This document shows positions 35,659 to 45,517 of a stretch of DNA of 64,000 nucleotides, piece after piece. Location: positions 1,178,001 to 1,242,000 of the forward strand of contig NZ_CP150668.1 of NCBI RefSeq assembly GCF_038024095.1, given 5' to 3'. Source of the DNA: Polaribacter tangerinus. Lineage in GTDB: Bacteria; Bacteroidota; Bacteroidia; Flavobacteriales; Flavobacteriaceae. The position numbers and the translations under genes were made by a program. Position 1 is the first letter of the stretch, and each line of letters begins with the position of its first letter. The notes beneath the pieces are model-generated. The model ran no database searches. It was given only the letters and a program-made list of their open reading frames with translations, and was not told where the DNA came from.

Positions 35659-36921
35659 TTATACCAAAAACTGAAACAAATCTGGTTTATCGTTTAAATA
35701 TTCACCAAAAAAATTACGCGCTTTCATTCGTGAAATTAGAGGTTGTAGGTCTTCAGAATTTTTTAACTCTAACCCAACTACAGCGGCACCATTTTCTCTA
35801 TTGGTTTTTTTAGTGTATTCAAAGTGAGTAATATCGTCATTCGGACCTAAAATATTTGCAACAAATTCTTTTAAAGCTCCGGCTCTTTGAGGAAACTTTA
35901 CAATAAAATAATGCTTTAGATTCGCAAATAGCAATGCTCGTTCTTTAATTTCTGCTGTTCTTGTAATATCATTATTACTACCACTAACAATGCATACAAT
36001 ATTTTTACCAATTACATCTTCTTTAAAATAATCTAGCGCAGCAATACTTAGCGCACCTGCGGGTTCAACTACAATAGCATCTTTATTGTACAGGTCTAAA
36101 ATAGTTTGGCAAACCTTGCCTTCTGGAACTGTAATTACTTGTGTTAAATTTTGTTGACAAATAGCAAAGTTTAAATCTCCAACTCTTTTAACAGCAGCAC
36201 CATCTACAAAAGAATCAATGGTCTTTAAAGCGGTATTTTTTTTAAATTTAATAGATTTCTGCATAGACGGCGCACCGAGTGGTTCAACTCCTATAATTTT
36301 GGTTTTTGGAGATAAATATTTAAAAACACTCGATAATCCTGCAGATAAACCACCTCCACCAATTGCAACAAATACATAGTCAATGTCTTTTTTAGATTGA
36401 TCTAAAATTTCTAGTCCTACCGTTGCTTGTCCTTCTATAACTTTCTCATCGTCGAATGGATGAATAAAGGTCTTGTTTTTTTGGTCACATTCTAATTTTG
36501 CCGCATTAGAGGCATCGTCAAAAGTATCGCCTTCAATAACAACATCAATATAATTTTCTCCAAACATTTTAACCTGACTTATTTTCTGATTTGGTGTAGG
36601 AGAAGGCATAAAAATAGTTCCTTTAATTTTTAATAATCTGCAAGACAACGCAACTCCTTGTGCATGATTTCCTGCAGACGCACAAACAATACCTCTTTGT
36701 TTCTCATCTATGGTTAAGGAAGACATTTTATTGTAAGCACCTCTAATTTTATAAGATCTCACTACTTGCAAGTCTTCTCTTTTAAAAAAAACATTTGCAC
36801 TAAACTGCTTAGATAGAGTTTTATTTTGTTGCAATGGTGTTTTGTAAGCAACCGTTTCTAAATTTTTTGCAGCAACTTTTATGTCTTGTAATGTTGGGTA
36901 ATATAGTTGATTATTTTGCAT
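35659..36921 (-). CDS. ilvA: Threonine dehydratase (threonine deaminase)
   Basis: 420 residues. The PLP lysine lies in the N-terminal VVRSYKIRGAYNKM, the phosphate-binding loop is FVAIGGGGLSAGL, and other family segments are CASAGNHAQGVA and ISGSNNDITRT-like VSGSNND. The C-terminal ACT-like domain is present in a shorter form (FIVKFPQRAGALKEFVANIL), so allosteric control by isoleucine is plausible. It makes 2-oxobutanoate, the first committed step to isoleucine. It follows ilvC on the same strand, but a strong terminator ends only 12 bases before its ATG. Confidence 0.95.
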   Translation of the reverse strand: MQNNQLYYPTLQDIKVAAKNLETVAYKTPLQQNKTLSKQFSANVFFKREDLQVVRSYKIRGAYNKMSSLTIDEKQRGIVCASAGNHAQGVALSCRLLKIKGTIFMPSPTPNQKISQVKMFGENYIDVVIEGDTFDDASNAAKLECDQKNKTFIHPFDDEKVIEGQATVGLEILDQSKKDIDYVFVAIGGGGLSAGLSSVFKYLSPKTKIIGVEPLGAPSMQKSIKFKKNTALKTIDSFVDGAAVKRVGDLNFAICQQNLTQVITVPEGKVCQTILDLYNKDAIVVEPAGALSIAALDYFKEDVIGKNIVCIVSGSNNDITRTAEIKERALLFANLKHYFIVKFPQRAGALKEFVANILGPNDDITHFEYTKKTNRENGAAVVGLELKNSEDLQPLISRMKARNFFGEYLNDKPDLFQFLV

Positions 36922-36933
36922 ATGTAAACCTAT

Positions 36934-36966
36934 AAAAAACCCTTCAGTTTTTTGTACTGAAGGGTT
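36934..36966 (-). terminator. Terminator between ilvC and ilvA
   Basis: On the minus strand AACCCTTCAGT pairs with ACTGAAGGGTTTTTT around ACAAAAA. It ends the ilvDBNC transcript after the ilvC stop at 36991 but lies so close to ilvA that ilvA may depend on read-through. Confidence 0.9.
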
Positions 36967-36990
36967 AAAAAAATGTATTAAACTCTATTT

Positions 36991-38469
36991 TTACGCCTCA
37001 GATTTTATCACTTTCATTGCAGTCATAGATGCCCTTAGTTTTGCACCTACTTTTTCTACTGGGTGATTTCTAATAATATTATTAATTCTAATCAACTCCT
37101 GATTATCAACTTCATTAGAATCTGAGAATTTTTTACCGATAACATTTGTAGAAACCGATTTCATAAAGTCTGCTAATAATGGTTTACAAGCGTGGTCAAA
37201 CAAATAACATCCATATTCTGCAGTATCTGAAATTACACGGTTCATTTCAAATAGTTTTTTTCTTGCTATAGTATTGGCAATTAACGGCGTTTCATGCAAA
37301 GACTCATAATATGCAGATGCGTCTATTATACCCGACTCTGTCATTGCTTCGAAAGCCAGTTCTACACCAGCCCTAACAAAAGCAACTAGCAATGTACCAT
37401 GGTCGAAATATTCTTGTTCTGAAATTTCTTTTTGTGTAATTTGTTGTTTCTCGAAGGCAGTTTCTCCTGTTTCGGCTCTCCATTTTAGTAAATTTACATC
37501 GTCATTTGCCCAATCTTCCATCATTGTTTTCGAGAAATGACCTGTCATAATATCATCCATATGTTTTTGAAACAACGGACGCATAATCTCTTTTAACTCC
37601 TCAGAAATTCTGAAAGCCTCTATTTTTGACGGATTAGAAAGTCGATCCATCATATTGGTAATTCCGCCATGTTTTAGAGCCTCTGTAACGGTTTCCCAAC
37701 CATACTGAATTAATTTTGCAGCATAGCCAGCATCTATTCCCTCTGCTACCATTTTATCAAAAGATAAAATGGCCCCGGTTTGCAACAAACCACATAAAAT
37801 AGTTTGCTCTCCCATTAAATCTGACTTTACTTCTGCTACAAAAGAAGACGCTAAAACTCCGGCTCTGTGACCACCTGTTCCTGCTGCATAAGCCTTTGCT
37901 TGCTCCCATCCTTTATTTTCTGGATCGTTTTCTGGATGCACAGCAATAAGAGTAGGCACCCCAAAACCTCTTTTATACTCCTCTCGAACCTCTGTACCTG
38001 GGCATTTTGGAGCAACCATAATTACAGTTAAATCCTTTCGAATTTTCATTCCCTCTTCAACAATATTAAAACCATGTGAATAAGACAATGTAGCCCCTTT
38101 TTTCATTAGAGGCATTACAGCATTTACTACGCTTGTATGCTGCTTATCTGGTGTTAAATTAATTACCAAATCTGCTGTTGGCAATAGCTCTTCATAAGCA
38201 CCTACTTTAAAATTATTTGAAGTAGCGTTTAAATAAGATTGTCTTTGTTGATCTATTGCTTCTTGTCTTAAAGCATAAGAAATATCTAACCCAGAGTCTC
38301 TCATATTTAAACCCTGGTTTAATCCTTGTGCTCCACAGCCCACAATAACAATTTTCTTTCCTTTTAATGCGTTTACTCCTTCTTCAAACTCTGAAGAATC
38401 CATAAAACGGCATTTTCCTAATTGCTCTAATTTTTCCCTTAATGTTAATGTGTTAAAATAATTTGACAT
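36991..38469 (-). CDS. ilvC: Ketol-acid reductoisomerase, class II (long form)
   Basis: 492 residues, the long E. coli-type form. The nucleotide-binding motif is [22 protein letters not shown], followed by SYALRQEAI, where Arg and Gln favour NADPH. The Mg-binding segment is [14 protein letters not shown], and the duplicated C-terminal knotted domain contains [17 protein letters not shown]. It converts acetolactate or acetohydroxybutyrate to dihydroxy acids in valine, leucine and isoleucine synthesis. It lies 10 bases after ilvN. Confidence 0.97.
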   Translation of the reverse strand: MSNYFNTLTLREKLEQLGKCRFMDSSEFEEGVNALKGKKIVIVGCGAQGLNQGLNMRDSGLDISYALRQEAIDQQRQSYLNATSNNFKVGAYEELLPTADLVINLTPDKQHTSVVNAVMPLMKKGATLSYSHGFNIVEEGMKIRKDLTVIMVAPKCPGTEVREEYKRGFGVPTLIAVHPENDPENKGWEQAKAYAAGTGGHRAGVLASSFVAEVKSDLMGEQTILCGLLQTGAILSFDKMVAEGIDAGYAAKLIQYGWETVTEALKHGGITNMMDRLSNPSKIEAFRISEELKEIMRPLFQKHMDDIMTGHFSKTMMEDWANDDVNLLKWRAETGETAFEKQQITQKEISEQEYFDHGTLLVAFVRAGVELAFEAMTESGIIDASAYYESLHETPLIANTIARKKLFEMNRVISDTAEYGCYLFDHACKPLLADFMKSVSTNVIGKKFSDSNEVDNQELIRINNIIRNHPVEKVGAKLRASMTAMKVIKSEA

Positions 38470-38479
38470 TGTATTTATT

Positions 38480-39010
38480 TTAGTTGTTGTATGTTTCTAA
38501 TAATGTTGAAATTTTCATTTCGTCTTTGGTTACTGCAATTCTTCCCGAACGGGTGTATTGCATAATACCAAAAGGTTTTAGTTCTCTGTGTAATAAATCT
38601 ATTTCTTCTTTTTTACCAGATTTCTCAAGTACAAAAAATTCTTTATTTACAGTAACTATTCTTGCACTACTCTCTTTAATAATATTTTGAATTTGGCGTT
38701 CTTCAAATAATAAATCTGACTTAATTTTAAACAACCCAGAAATTTGATAAATTGTTTCATCATCGTCATGATAATACGCCTTTATAACTTCTACTTGTTT
38801 TTCTATCTGACCAATAATTTTTTTAATATTTTCTTCCTCTACATTTACAACAATAGTAAATCTAGAAACCCCCTCTATTTCTGAAGATGAAATATTTAAA
38901 CTTTCTATGTTAATGCCTCTTCTTTGAAAAATTGCAGACACTCTATTTAATAATCCAATATTATTTTCGGTGTACACAGACACGGTAAATAATTGCTTTT
39001 CTGTATTCAT
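38480..39010 (-). CDS. ilvN: Acetolactate synthase small (regulatory) subunit
   Basis: 176 residues. An N-terminal ACT domain is clear ([46 protein letters not shown]), followed by the C-terminal ACT-like half. In this enzyme family the small subunit activates the large subunit and gives valine feedback. It lies 99 bases after ilvB and 10 before ilvC. Confidence 0.95.
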   Translation of the reverse strand: MNTEKQLFTVSVYTENNIGLLNRVSAIFQRRGINIESLNISSSEIEGVSRFTIVVNVEEENIKKIIGQIEKQVEVIKAYYHDDDETIYQISGLFKIKSDLLFEERQIQNIIKESSARIVTVNKEFFVLEKSGKKEEIDLLHRELKPFGIMQYTRSGRIAVTKDEMKISTLLETYNN

Positions 39011-39109
39011 TTATTATAATTTTTAAAAGCCATAAATGATGGTAGCTCTTTTGTAAAGAATACCAATCGTTACTTTACTTTCATTTTTTTTCATCTACTG
39101 ATATAATTC

Positions 39110-40843
39110 TTAGGCCAATCTAACTTCAGAAACACTTGCTCCTGATGGAACCATTGGAAAAACATTGTCTTCCTTTTCTACACAAACCTCTAAAAAATAA
39201 GCTTCTTTACTTTCCATCATTTCTTTTACGGCAGCTGCCAATTCTTCTCTTTTAGTTACTTTTCTAGCTTTTAAATAATACCCTTCTGCAATAGCTACAA
39301 AATTAGGATTGGTCATTTCTGTGGAAGCATATCTTTTATCAAAAAACAATTGTTGCCATTGTCTTACCATTCCTAAAAATTCATTATTTAAAACCACAAT
39401 TTTTACTGCTGCTTTTTGCTGAAAAATGGTTCCTAATTCTTGAATTGTCATTTGATAGCCTCCATCACCAGAAATAGAAACTACTTCTCTTTCTGGCGCT
39501 GCCATTTTAGCACCAATGGCTGCTGGCAACCCAAAACCCATAGTTCCTAAACCACCTGAAGTAATGTTACTTTTTGTTTTATTAAAATCGGCGTATCTAC
39601 ATGCAATCATTTGATGCTGCCCTACATCTGTAACAATGGCTGCTTCTCCTTTACTTTGAACATTTATTTCATTTATAACTTCTCCCATTGTTAATCCTTG
39701 TTTTGTGGGATGTAAGTCGTTTTTAATTACTTTTTCGTATTCGATAGCATATAAATCTTTAAACTTCTGATGCCATTCAGTGTGAGCGTTTTTTTGTATG
39801 AGTGGTAAAATTAGAGACAAGGTGTCTTTAGCATCTCCTAAAACCGCAATGTCTGCTTTTACATTTTTGTTTATCTCTGCCGGATCAATCTCAAAATGAA
39901 TTACTTTTGCTTGTTTTGCATACTTACTTAAATCTCCAGTAACCCTATCATCGAAACGCATTCCTATTGCAATTAAAACATCACACTCATTCGTAAGTTT
40001 ATTAGGTGCATAATTTCCATGCATTCCTAACATACCTACATTTAAAGGGTGAGAAGTTGGTAGTGCAGACGCGCCTAAAATGGTCCATGCTGCAGGGATA
40101 CCTGCCTTTTCTACTAAAGCTTTAAACTGTTCTTCTGCTTCACTTAAAATTACTCCTTGCCCCCAAACAATAAAGGGTTTTTTAGCACTGTTAATTAATG
40201 TTGCTGCTGCTTCTAGGCTACCTTCAACAGTTTTTGGAACTGGTACATAGCTTCTAACTTTTAAACATTTTTCGTAAGAAAAATCAAACTCTTCAAATTG
40301 AGCATCTTTTGTAATATCTACTAATACTGGCCCTGGTCTTCCACTTCTTGCTATATAAAAAGCTTTTGCTAGAGCAGCAGGAATATCTGCCGCTTTTGTT
40401 ACTTGACAGTTCCATTTAGTAACAGGTGTAGAAATACCCACAATATCTGTCTCTTGAAAAGCATCGCTACCCAACAAATGTGAAGGAACTTGCCCAGTAA
40501 TGCATACCATTGGTGTAGAATCTATTTGTGCATCTGCAATACCAGTTATTAAGTTTGTAGCTCCTGGTCCTGAAGTAGCAATTGCTACACCTACTTTTCC
40601 TGAAATTCTAGCAAAACCCTGTGCAGCATGAGTTGCCCCTTGCTCATGACGTGTTAACACATGGTGTATTTTATCTTGATATTTATACAACTCATCATAA
40701 ACTGGCATGATAGCACCACCAGGATATCCGTAAATAATGTTAACATCTTCTGCAATTAATGATCTAACAATTGCCTCACTACCAGAAATTCTTTCTGTAA
40801 TTTTTGGTGTAGTTTGTTTACTTTTTATGGTTTCTGTTGCCAT
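39110..40843 (-). CDS. ilvB: Acetolactate synthase large (catalytic) subunit
   Basis: 577 residues, thiamine diphosphate-dependent. N-terminal segments YGYPGGAIMPVYDELY and RHEQGATHAAQGFARISGK include the catalytic Glu. The FAD-associated middle domain has VGMLGMHGNYAPN, and the ThDP-Mg motif is SISGDGGYQMTIQEL through VVLNNEFLGMVRQWQ. It condenses pyruvate with pyruvate or 2-oxobutanoate. It uses the cofactor whose precursor is probably imported by the TPP-controlled receptor at 8521. Confidence 0.97.
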   Translation of the reverse strand: MATETIKSKQTTPKITERISGSEAIVRSLIAEDVNIIYGYPGGAIMPVYDELYKYQDKIHHVLTRHEQGATHAAQGFARISGKVGVAIATSGPGATNLITGIADAQIDSTPMVCITGQVPSHLLGSDAFQETDIVGISTPVTKWNCQVTKAADIPAALAKAFYIARSGRPGPVLVDITKDAQFEEFDFSYEKCLKVRSYVPVPKTVEGSLEAAATLINSAKKPFIVWGQGVILSEAEEQFKALVEKAGIPAAWTILGASALPTSHPLNVGMLGMHGNYAPNKLTNECDVLIAIGMRFDDRVTGDLSKYAKQAKVIHFEIDPAEINKNVKADIAVLGDAKDTLSLILPLIQKNAHTEWHQKFKDLYAIEYEKVIKNDLHPTKQGLTMGEVINEINVQSKGEAAIVTDVGQHQMIACRYADFNKTKSNITSGGLGTMGFGLPAAIGAKMAAPEREVVSISGDGGYQMTIQELGTIFQQKAAVKIVVLNNEFLGMVRQWQQLFFDKRYASTEMTNPNFVAIAEGYYLKARKVTKREELAAAVKEMMESKEAYFLEVCVEKEDNVFPMVPSGASVSEVRLA

Positions 40844-40961
40844 ATGTTATTTATTTGATAAAGAAGAAAAAAGGGAATTATAGATCATTTCTAAAAACTG
40901 CTTATTTCCTTTCTACTGTTTTGGTGATTTTTTACTTGATATTTATTTTAAACTGAAAACA

Positions 40962-42638
40962 TTACGCATCTGTAACACACCCTTTAGATGCTGATGCTAC
41001 AATTTTCGAATATTTATATAAAATTCCTTTTTTGTGCTTTAAAGTTGGTGCAACCCAATTAGCGCGTCTTGCTGCCAATTCTTCATCAGAAATTAAAACA
41101 TTTATAGAGTTATCTATGGCGCTAATTCTTATTTTATCTCCTGTTTGCAACAAAGCAATTGCGCCTCCAGATTGCGCCTCTGGTGTAATATGACCTACTA
41201 CAAAACCGTGTGTTCCACCAGAAAAACGACCATCAGTAATTAATGCTACAGATTTACCAAGCCCTGCTCCCATAATTAAAGAAGTAGGCTTTAACATTTC
41301 TGGCATTCCTGGACCTCCTTTCGGCCCTACATATCTTATAACAACAACATCTCCTTTAGAAACCTCTCCATTAGAAATTCCGTTATTAGCAGCTTGTTCA
41401 CCATCATAAACCACTGCTTTTCCTTCGAATAACAAGCCTTCATTTCCCGAAATTTTTGCTACAGCTCCTTCCGTTGCTAAGTTTCCGTAAATAATTTGAA
41501 TATTTCCAGATGATTTTAGCGCTTTGCTTTTAGGGAAAATCACATCTTGTTTTTCAAACTCCATTGCTTCTACATCGGCTAAATTCTCTGCCAATGTTTT
41601 TCCGGTTACAGTAAGACAATCGCCATGTAAAAACCCATTTTCTAATAAATACTTCATGATGGCTGGCGTACCACCAACACTATGAACATCTTCCATTAAA
41701 TATTTTCCAGAAGGTTTTAAATCTGCAATTAACGGAGTTCTGTCTGAAACTCTCTGAAAATCTTCTAAAGTAAAGTCGATGCCTGCTGCATGTGCTATTG
41801 CCAAAAAGTGTAAAACTGCATTGGTAGAACCACCCAAAGCATTAACCAAAGCAACAGCATTTTCTAACGATTTTTTAGAAATAATATCTAACGGTTTTAA
41901 ATCTAACTCTAATAAATTTTTTAAAGCTCTTGCTGTTCTCTCAGATTCTGATAATTTATTAGGATTTTCAGCAGGAATTGAGGAGTTAAAAGGGAGTGCA
42001 AATCCCATACATTCAATTGCTGAAGCCATAGTATTTGCAGTATACATACCACCACAAGCACCTGCGCCAGGTATGGCTCTTTTTATAATTTCTTTATATT
42101 CTTGTTCATCTATTTCACCTGCAACTTTCTGCCCAAGGGCTTCAAAAGCAGATACAATATTTAATTTTCTCCCCTTATAATTTCCAGAAGCTATCGAGCC
42201 ACCATACATCATAATAGAAGGTCTATTTAAACGTAACATAGCAATTACCGCACCTGGCATATTTTTATCGCAACCAACAATTGCTACTACACCATCATAA
42301 CTTTGAGCATTTACAACAGTTTCAATAGAATCTGCAATAATATCTCTAGAAACCAACGAATAATTCATTCCAGAAGTTCCCATAGAAATACCATCGGAAA
42401 CTCCAATAGTATTAAAACCCAAACCTACCATTCCTGCAATATTACATTCTACTTTAACCTCGTCTTTTAAACGATTTAAATGCATATTACAAGGATTTCC
42501 ATCGTACCCAGTACTAGCAATTCCTATTTGGGCCTTGCTCATATCTTCATCTGTTAAACCAACAGCATACAACATTGCTTGTGAGGCTGGCTGAGACTCG
42601 TCTTGTGTTAATCTTTTACTATGCTTATTTAATTCCAT
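40962..42638 (-). CDS. ilvD: Dihydroxy-acid dehydratase
   Basis: 558 residues. Fe-S cysteines are in VGCDKNMPG and [14 protein letters not shown]; other signatures are [28 protein letters not shown] and [11 protein letters not shown]. It dehydrates dihydroxy acids to the 2-oxo acids of branched-chain synthesis. First structural gene of ilvDBNC. Its upstream region holds a promoter, an Ile/Val-rich leader peptide and a terminator, which together form an attenuator. Confidence 0.97.
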   Translation of the reverse strand: MELNKHSKRLTQDESQPASQAMLYAVGLTDEDMSKAQIGIASTGYDGNPCNMHLNRLKDEVKVECNIAGMVGLGFNTIGVSDGISMGTSGMNYSLVSRDIIADSIETVVNAQSYDGVVAIVGCDKNMPGAVIAMLRLNRPSIMMYGGSIASGNYKGRKLNIVSAFEALGQKVAGEIDEQEYKEIIKRAIPGAGACGGMYTANTMASAIECMGFALPFNSSIPAENPNKLSESERTARALKNLLELDLKPLDIISKKSLENAVALVNALGGSTNAVLHFLAIAHAAGIDFTLEDFQRVSDRTPLIADLKPSGKYLMEDVHSVGGTPAIMKYLLENGFLHGDCLTVTGKTLAENLADVEAMEFEKQDVIFPKSKALKSSGNIQIIYGNLATEGAVAKISGNEGLLFEGKAVVYDGEQAANNGISNGEVSKGDVVVIRYVGPKGGPGMPEMLKPTSLIMGAGLGKSVALITDGRFSGGTHGFVVGHITPEAQSGGAIALLQTGDKIRISAIDNSINVLISDEELAARRANWVAPTLKHKKGILYKYSKIVASASKGCVTDA

Positions 42639-42805
42639 TTACTTATTACTTCAATTTAATGACTAAATTATACTATTTCACTTTTTTTATTACATATTTC
42701 GCAATACAAATAGTTACACTCAGGTATTTAAAAAAACACATAAAACGCTTATTATCAATTTTTTAACACTTATTTATTATGATACTCAATCATTGAAATA
42801 AATTC

Positions 42806-42837
42806 AAAAAAAAACCTTCCAAAATATCTGGAAGGTC
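42806..42837 (-). terminator. Attenuator terminator of the ilv operon
   Basis: On the minus strand ACCTTCC pairs with GGAAGGT around AGATATTTT, followed by a run of nine T. It lies about 30 bases after the leader-peptide stop and about 170 before the ilvD ATG. It may also end leuAB read-through. Confidence 0.88.
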
Positions 42838-42868
42838 TGTTATTATGTATATAAATATCACTTCCTTA

Positions 42869-42928
42869 TCATGTCGTAATAAATACGATGATAATAATAG
42901 AAATGATATTTACTATTTGTTTGTGCAT
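42869..42928 (-). CDS. ilv operon leader peptide (19 residues, Ile/Val-rich)
   Basis: Reading from ATG 42928 to TGA 42869 gives MHKQIVNIISIIIIVFITT. Eight of 19 residues are Ile and two are Val, including four Ile in a row and Ile-Val pairs on both sides. The start is about ten bases after an exact TAnnTTTG box, and the terminator at 42806-42837 follows. This is the classical design in which a ribosome stalled on scarce Ile/Val-tRNA would prevent terminator formation and let RNA polymerase enter ilvDBNC. It is too short to be a function-bearing protein. Confidence 0.85.
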   Translation of the reverse strand: MHKQIVNIISIIIIVFITT

Positions 42929-42936
42929 TTGAGTTA

Positions 42937-42944
42937 CAAATGTA
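42937..42944 (-). promoter_or_regulatory. Promoter -7 element of the ilv operon
   Basis: TACATTTG on the minus strand matches TAnnTTTG; transcription would begin close to the leader-peptide ATG. The -33 region (TGTGTTTT) is only a partial match. Confidence 0.6.
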
Positions 42945-42985
42945 AGAAAACTGAAATTAATAAAACACATAAAATGTAGATTTAT

Positions 42986-44107
42986 TTAAATTATTGTGCT
43001 TTGCCCAGCATGAATATTCATAAAATTCATATTACTATCTTCTTGATTAATTATATAATCTGCAATAAAATCTCCAACTTTAGAGGTTTCTGTAAAAAAA
43101 TCTTTTTTGCCTTTTATATCTTCTGTGGTAATTCCTAGAACTAATGATTTTTCTACAGCTCTTTCTATTGCTTCTGCCTCATCGTGTAAGCCCAAATGTT
43201 CTAATAATAGTGCTGCTGATAAAATAGAAGCTAATGGATTTGCGGTGTCTTTGCCTTTTGCTTGCGGAAAAGACCCATGAATTGGCTCGAATAAAGCATT
43301 CTTTTCTCCAACAGAACTAGAGGCTAACAACCCTATTGAACCACCAATTACACTTGCTTCGTCTGAAATAATATCTCCGAAAAGATTTTCTGTTAAAATA
43401 ACATCAAATTGTTTTGGATTTAAAATTAGTTGCATTGCAGCATTATCTACAAAAAGAAAATCTAAAGTTACATCTTTGTATTGTTTTGCAATTTCAGAAA
43501 CAGTTTTTCGCCATAAACGCGATGTTTCTAAAACATTTGCTTTGTCTACCAATGTTACTTTTTTCCTTCTGTTTTGCGCTGCTTTAAAAGCTAAATGTGT
43601 AATTCTAGAAATTTCGTCTACCGAATACAAGCATGCGTCATAGGCAGATAAACCATCTTTACTTACCTCTTTTTTACCGAAGTAAATACCGCCAGTTAGT
43701 TCTCTATAAATTACAATATCAGTTCCTTGAATAACTTCTTTTTTAAGCGGTGAATTTTCAATTAATTGATTGTAGGCTTTTATAGGGCGAACATTACAAA
43801 AAAGTCCTAATTCTTTTCTTAGCTTAAGCAATCCTTGTTCTGGCCTTACTTTTGCTTCTGGATTATTGTCATATTTTAAATCGCCAATAGCACCAAATAA
43901 AATAGCATCTGCTGCTTTACAAATATCAATTGTCTTGTCTGGTAAAGGGTTTCCAGTAGCTTCTATGGCACAAGCACCCATTTGTGCTTCTTTATATAAA
44001 AACACGTGGTTGTAAGCGTAAGCAACAGCATCTAATGCTTTTTTTGCTTGATTGGTAACCTCTGGGCCAATACCATCTCCAGGAATTACTGCAATTGTAT
44101 ATTTCAT
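42986..44107 (-). CDS. leuB: 3-isopropylmalate dehydrogenase
   Basis: 373 residues. It starts TIAVIPGDGIGPEVTNQAKK, with substrate and metal segments FGAIGDLKYDNNP, RELTGGIYFGKKEV and VILTENLFGDIISDEASVIGG, and the cofactor loop LFEPIHGSFPQAKGKDTANP, which favours NAD. A short extra C-terminal tail follows IADYIINQED. It oxidatively decarboxylates 3-isopropylmalate in leucine synthesis. It lies 101 bases after leuA. The isopropylmalate isomerase genes leuC and leuD, often clustered with leuAB in this group, are absent from the window. Confidence 0.95.
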   Translation of the reverse strand: MKYTIAVIPGDGIGPEVTNQAKKALDAVAYAYNHVFLYKEAQMGACAIEATGNPLPDKTIDICKAADAILFGAIGDLKYDNNPEAKVRPEQGLLKLRKELGLFCNVRPIKAYNQLIENSPLKKEVIQGTDIVIYRELTGGIYFGKKEVSKDGLSAYDACLYSVDEISRITHLAFKAAQNRRKKVTLVDKANVLETSRLWRKTVSEIAKQYKDVTLDFLFVDNAAMQLILNPKQFDVILTENLFGDIISDEASVIGGSIGLLASSSVGEKNALFEPIHGSFPQAKGKDTANPLASILSAALLLEHLGLHDEAEAIERAVEKSLVLGITTEDIKGKKDFFTETSKVGDFIADYIINQEDSNMNFMNIHAGQSTII

Positions 44108-44208
44108 CTTTATTACTGTATGTTAGTTGTTAACAAAGGTAGCTGCATTTCTAATAATAAAAATTATTAAAGTGATACAGCCACCATTGAAGACAAATTT
44201 TTAATGGT

Positions 44209-45384
44209 TTACACCATTGCTATTTTAGAAATTTTATTTACTTGTTTCATTATTTGATGAATATCGTCATCTTTTACTTCTTTTTGAACATCGGCCGTTT
44301 TTAAGAAAGATGTATATGCACTGTCTAATTGTACTTTGGTTAATTCGTAGCCAATTTTTTTGGCTCTGTATGCCAATGCAGCTCTACCACTTCTGGCTGT
44401 TAAAACTATAGCACTTTCTGTAACACCAACATCTTCGGGATTCATAATTTCATAGGTTTCACGGTTTTTTATAACTCCGTCTTGATGTATTCCAGAACTA
44501 TGTGCAAAAGCGTTGGCACCTACAATAGCTTTATTTGGTTGTACTGGCATTCCCATACTTTCCCTAACCAAAATACTAGTATCGTATAATAATTTTGTAT
44601 TGATAGAAGTTTCTAAATTTAAGTAAGGGTGTTGCTTAAGCACCATTACAACTTCTTCTAAAGCGGTGTTTCCTGCACGCTCACCAATACCGTTTATTGT
44701 GCACTCAATTTGACGTGCACCATTAATAACTCCTGAAATTGAATTGGCAGTTGCTAAACCTAAATCGTTATGACAATGACACGATAAAATGACATTATCT
44801 ACCCCTTTAACATGCTCTTTTAAATACTTAATTTTTGCGCCATACTCTTCTGGCAAACAATAACCTGTAGTATCTGGTATATTTAAAACAGTTGCACCAG
44901 CTTTAATAACTTCTTCGCATACTTTTGCTAGAAACTCATTATCGGTTCTACCTGCATCTTCTGCATAAAACTCTACATCTTCTACAAAAGATTTGGCATA
45001 TTTTACTGCCCTTACAGCCCGTTCTATCACCTTATCTCTTGTAGAGTTAAATTTAAATTTTATATGAGAATCACTAGTACCAATACCAGTGTGTATTCTT
45101 GGGTATTTTGCATAATTAAGTGCTTCTGCTGCTACTTTAATATCATTTTCTACCGCGCGTGTTAATCCACAAACTGTAGCATTTTTTACAATTTTAGCAA
45201 TTTCAGAAACAGAAGTAAAATCTCCAGGACTAGATACTGGGAAACCAGCTTCAATTACATTTACCCCTAATAAATCTAATCTTTCTGCAATTACCAATTT
45301 TTGTTTAGTGTCTAATTTACATCCCGGAACTTGTTCTCCATCTCTTAATGTAGTATCGAAAATTTGTACTTGATTGTCTTGCAT
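44209..45384 (-). CDS. leuA: 2-isopropylmalate synthase, short form
   Basis: 391 residues, lacking the C-terminal regulatory domain of the roughly 500-residue forms. Family motifs are [18 protein letters not shown], the metal-binding [16 protein letters not shown], and [17 protein letters not shown], plus [15 protein letters not shown]. It condenses acetyl-CoA with 2-ketoisovalerate. Because the regulatory domain is missing, direct leucine feedback may be absent, and control may rest on the operator-like sequence upstream. Homocitrate or citramalate synthase are related alternatives, but the leuB neighbour supports the present call. Confidence 0.9.
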   Translation of the reverse strand: MQDNQVQIFDTTLRDGEQVPGCKLDTKQKLVIAERLDLLGVNVIEAGFPVSSPGDFTSVSEIAKIVKNATVCGLTRAVENDIKVAAEALNYAKYPRIHTGIGTSDSHIKFKFNSTRDKVIERAVRAVKYAKSFVEDVEFYAEDAGRTDNEFLAKVCEEVIKAGATVLNIPDTTGYCLPEEYGAKIKYLKEHVKGVDNVILSCHCHNDLGLATANSISGVINGARQIECTINGIGERAGNTALEEVVMVLKQHPYLNLETSINTKLLYDTSILVRESMGMPVQPNKAIVGANAFAHSSGIHQDGVIKNRETYEIMNPEDVGVTESAIVLTARSGRAALAYRAKKIGYELTKVQLDSAYTSFLKTADVQKEVKDDDIHQIMKQVNKISKIAMV

Positions 45385-45415
45385 AATTTTTTAAAGATTA
45401 TCTTTATAGTTAAAT

Positions 45416-45448
45416 CAAATGTATATCTTGTGCACTAAATTTGTGCAA
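45416..45448 (-). promoter_or_regulatory. Promoter and inverted repeat upstream of leuAB
   Basis: Minus strand TACATTTG (45416-45423) is an exact -7 box 32 bases before the leuA ATG. Next to it, between the -7 box and a TTG about 22 bases further up, lies TGCAC-AAATTTA-GTGCA (45431-45447), an inverted repeat placed as a repressor site would be. Confidence 0.5.
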
Positions 45449-45517
45449 AAAAAAAGGAAGTATATACGATTTCTAGCACGACTAAATAAATGATAAAAAA
45501 CTAATAAACAATTACTT

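Noticed and set aside
42806..42837. Hairpin as only the leuB terminator
   Set aside because: A promoter box and an Ile/Val leader peptide lie between leuB and the hairpin, so an ilv attenuator explains it better; both roles may coexist.
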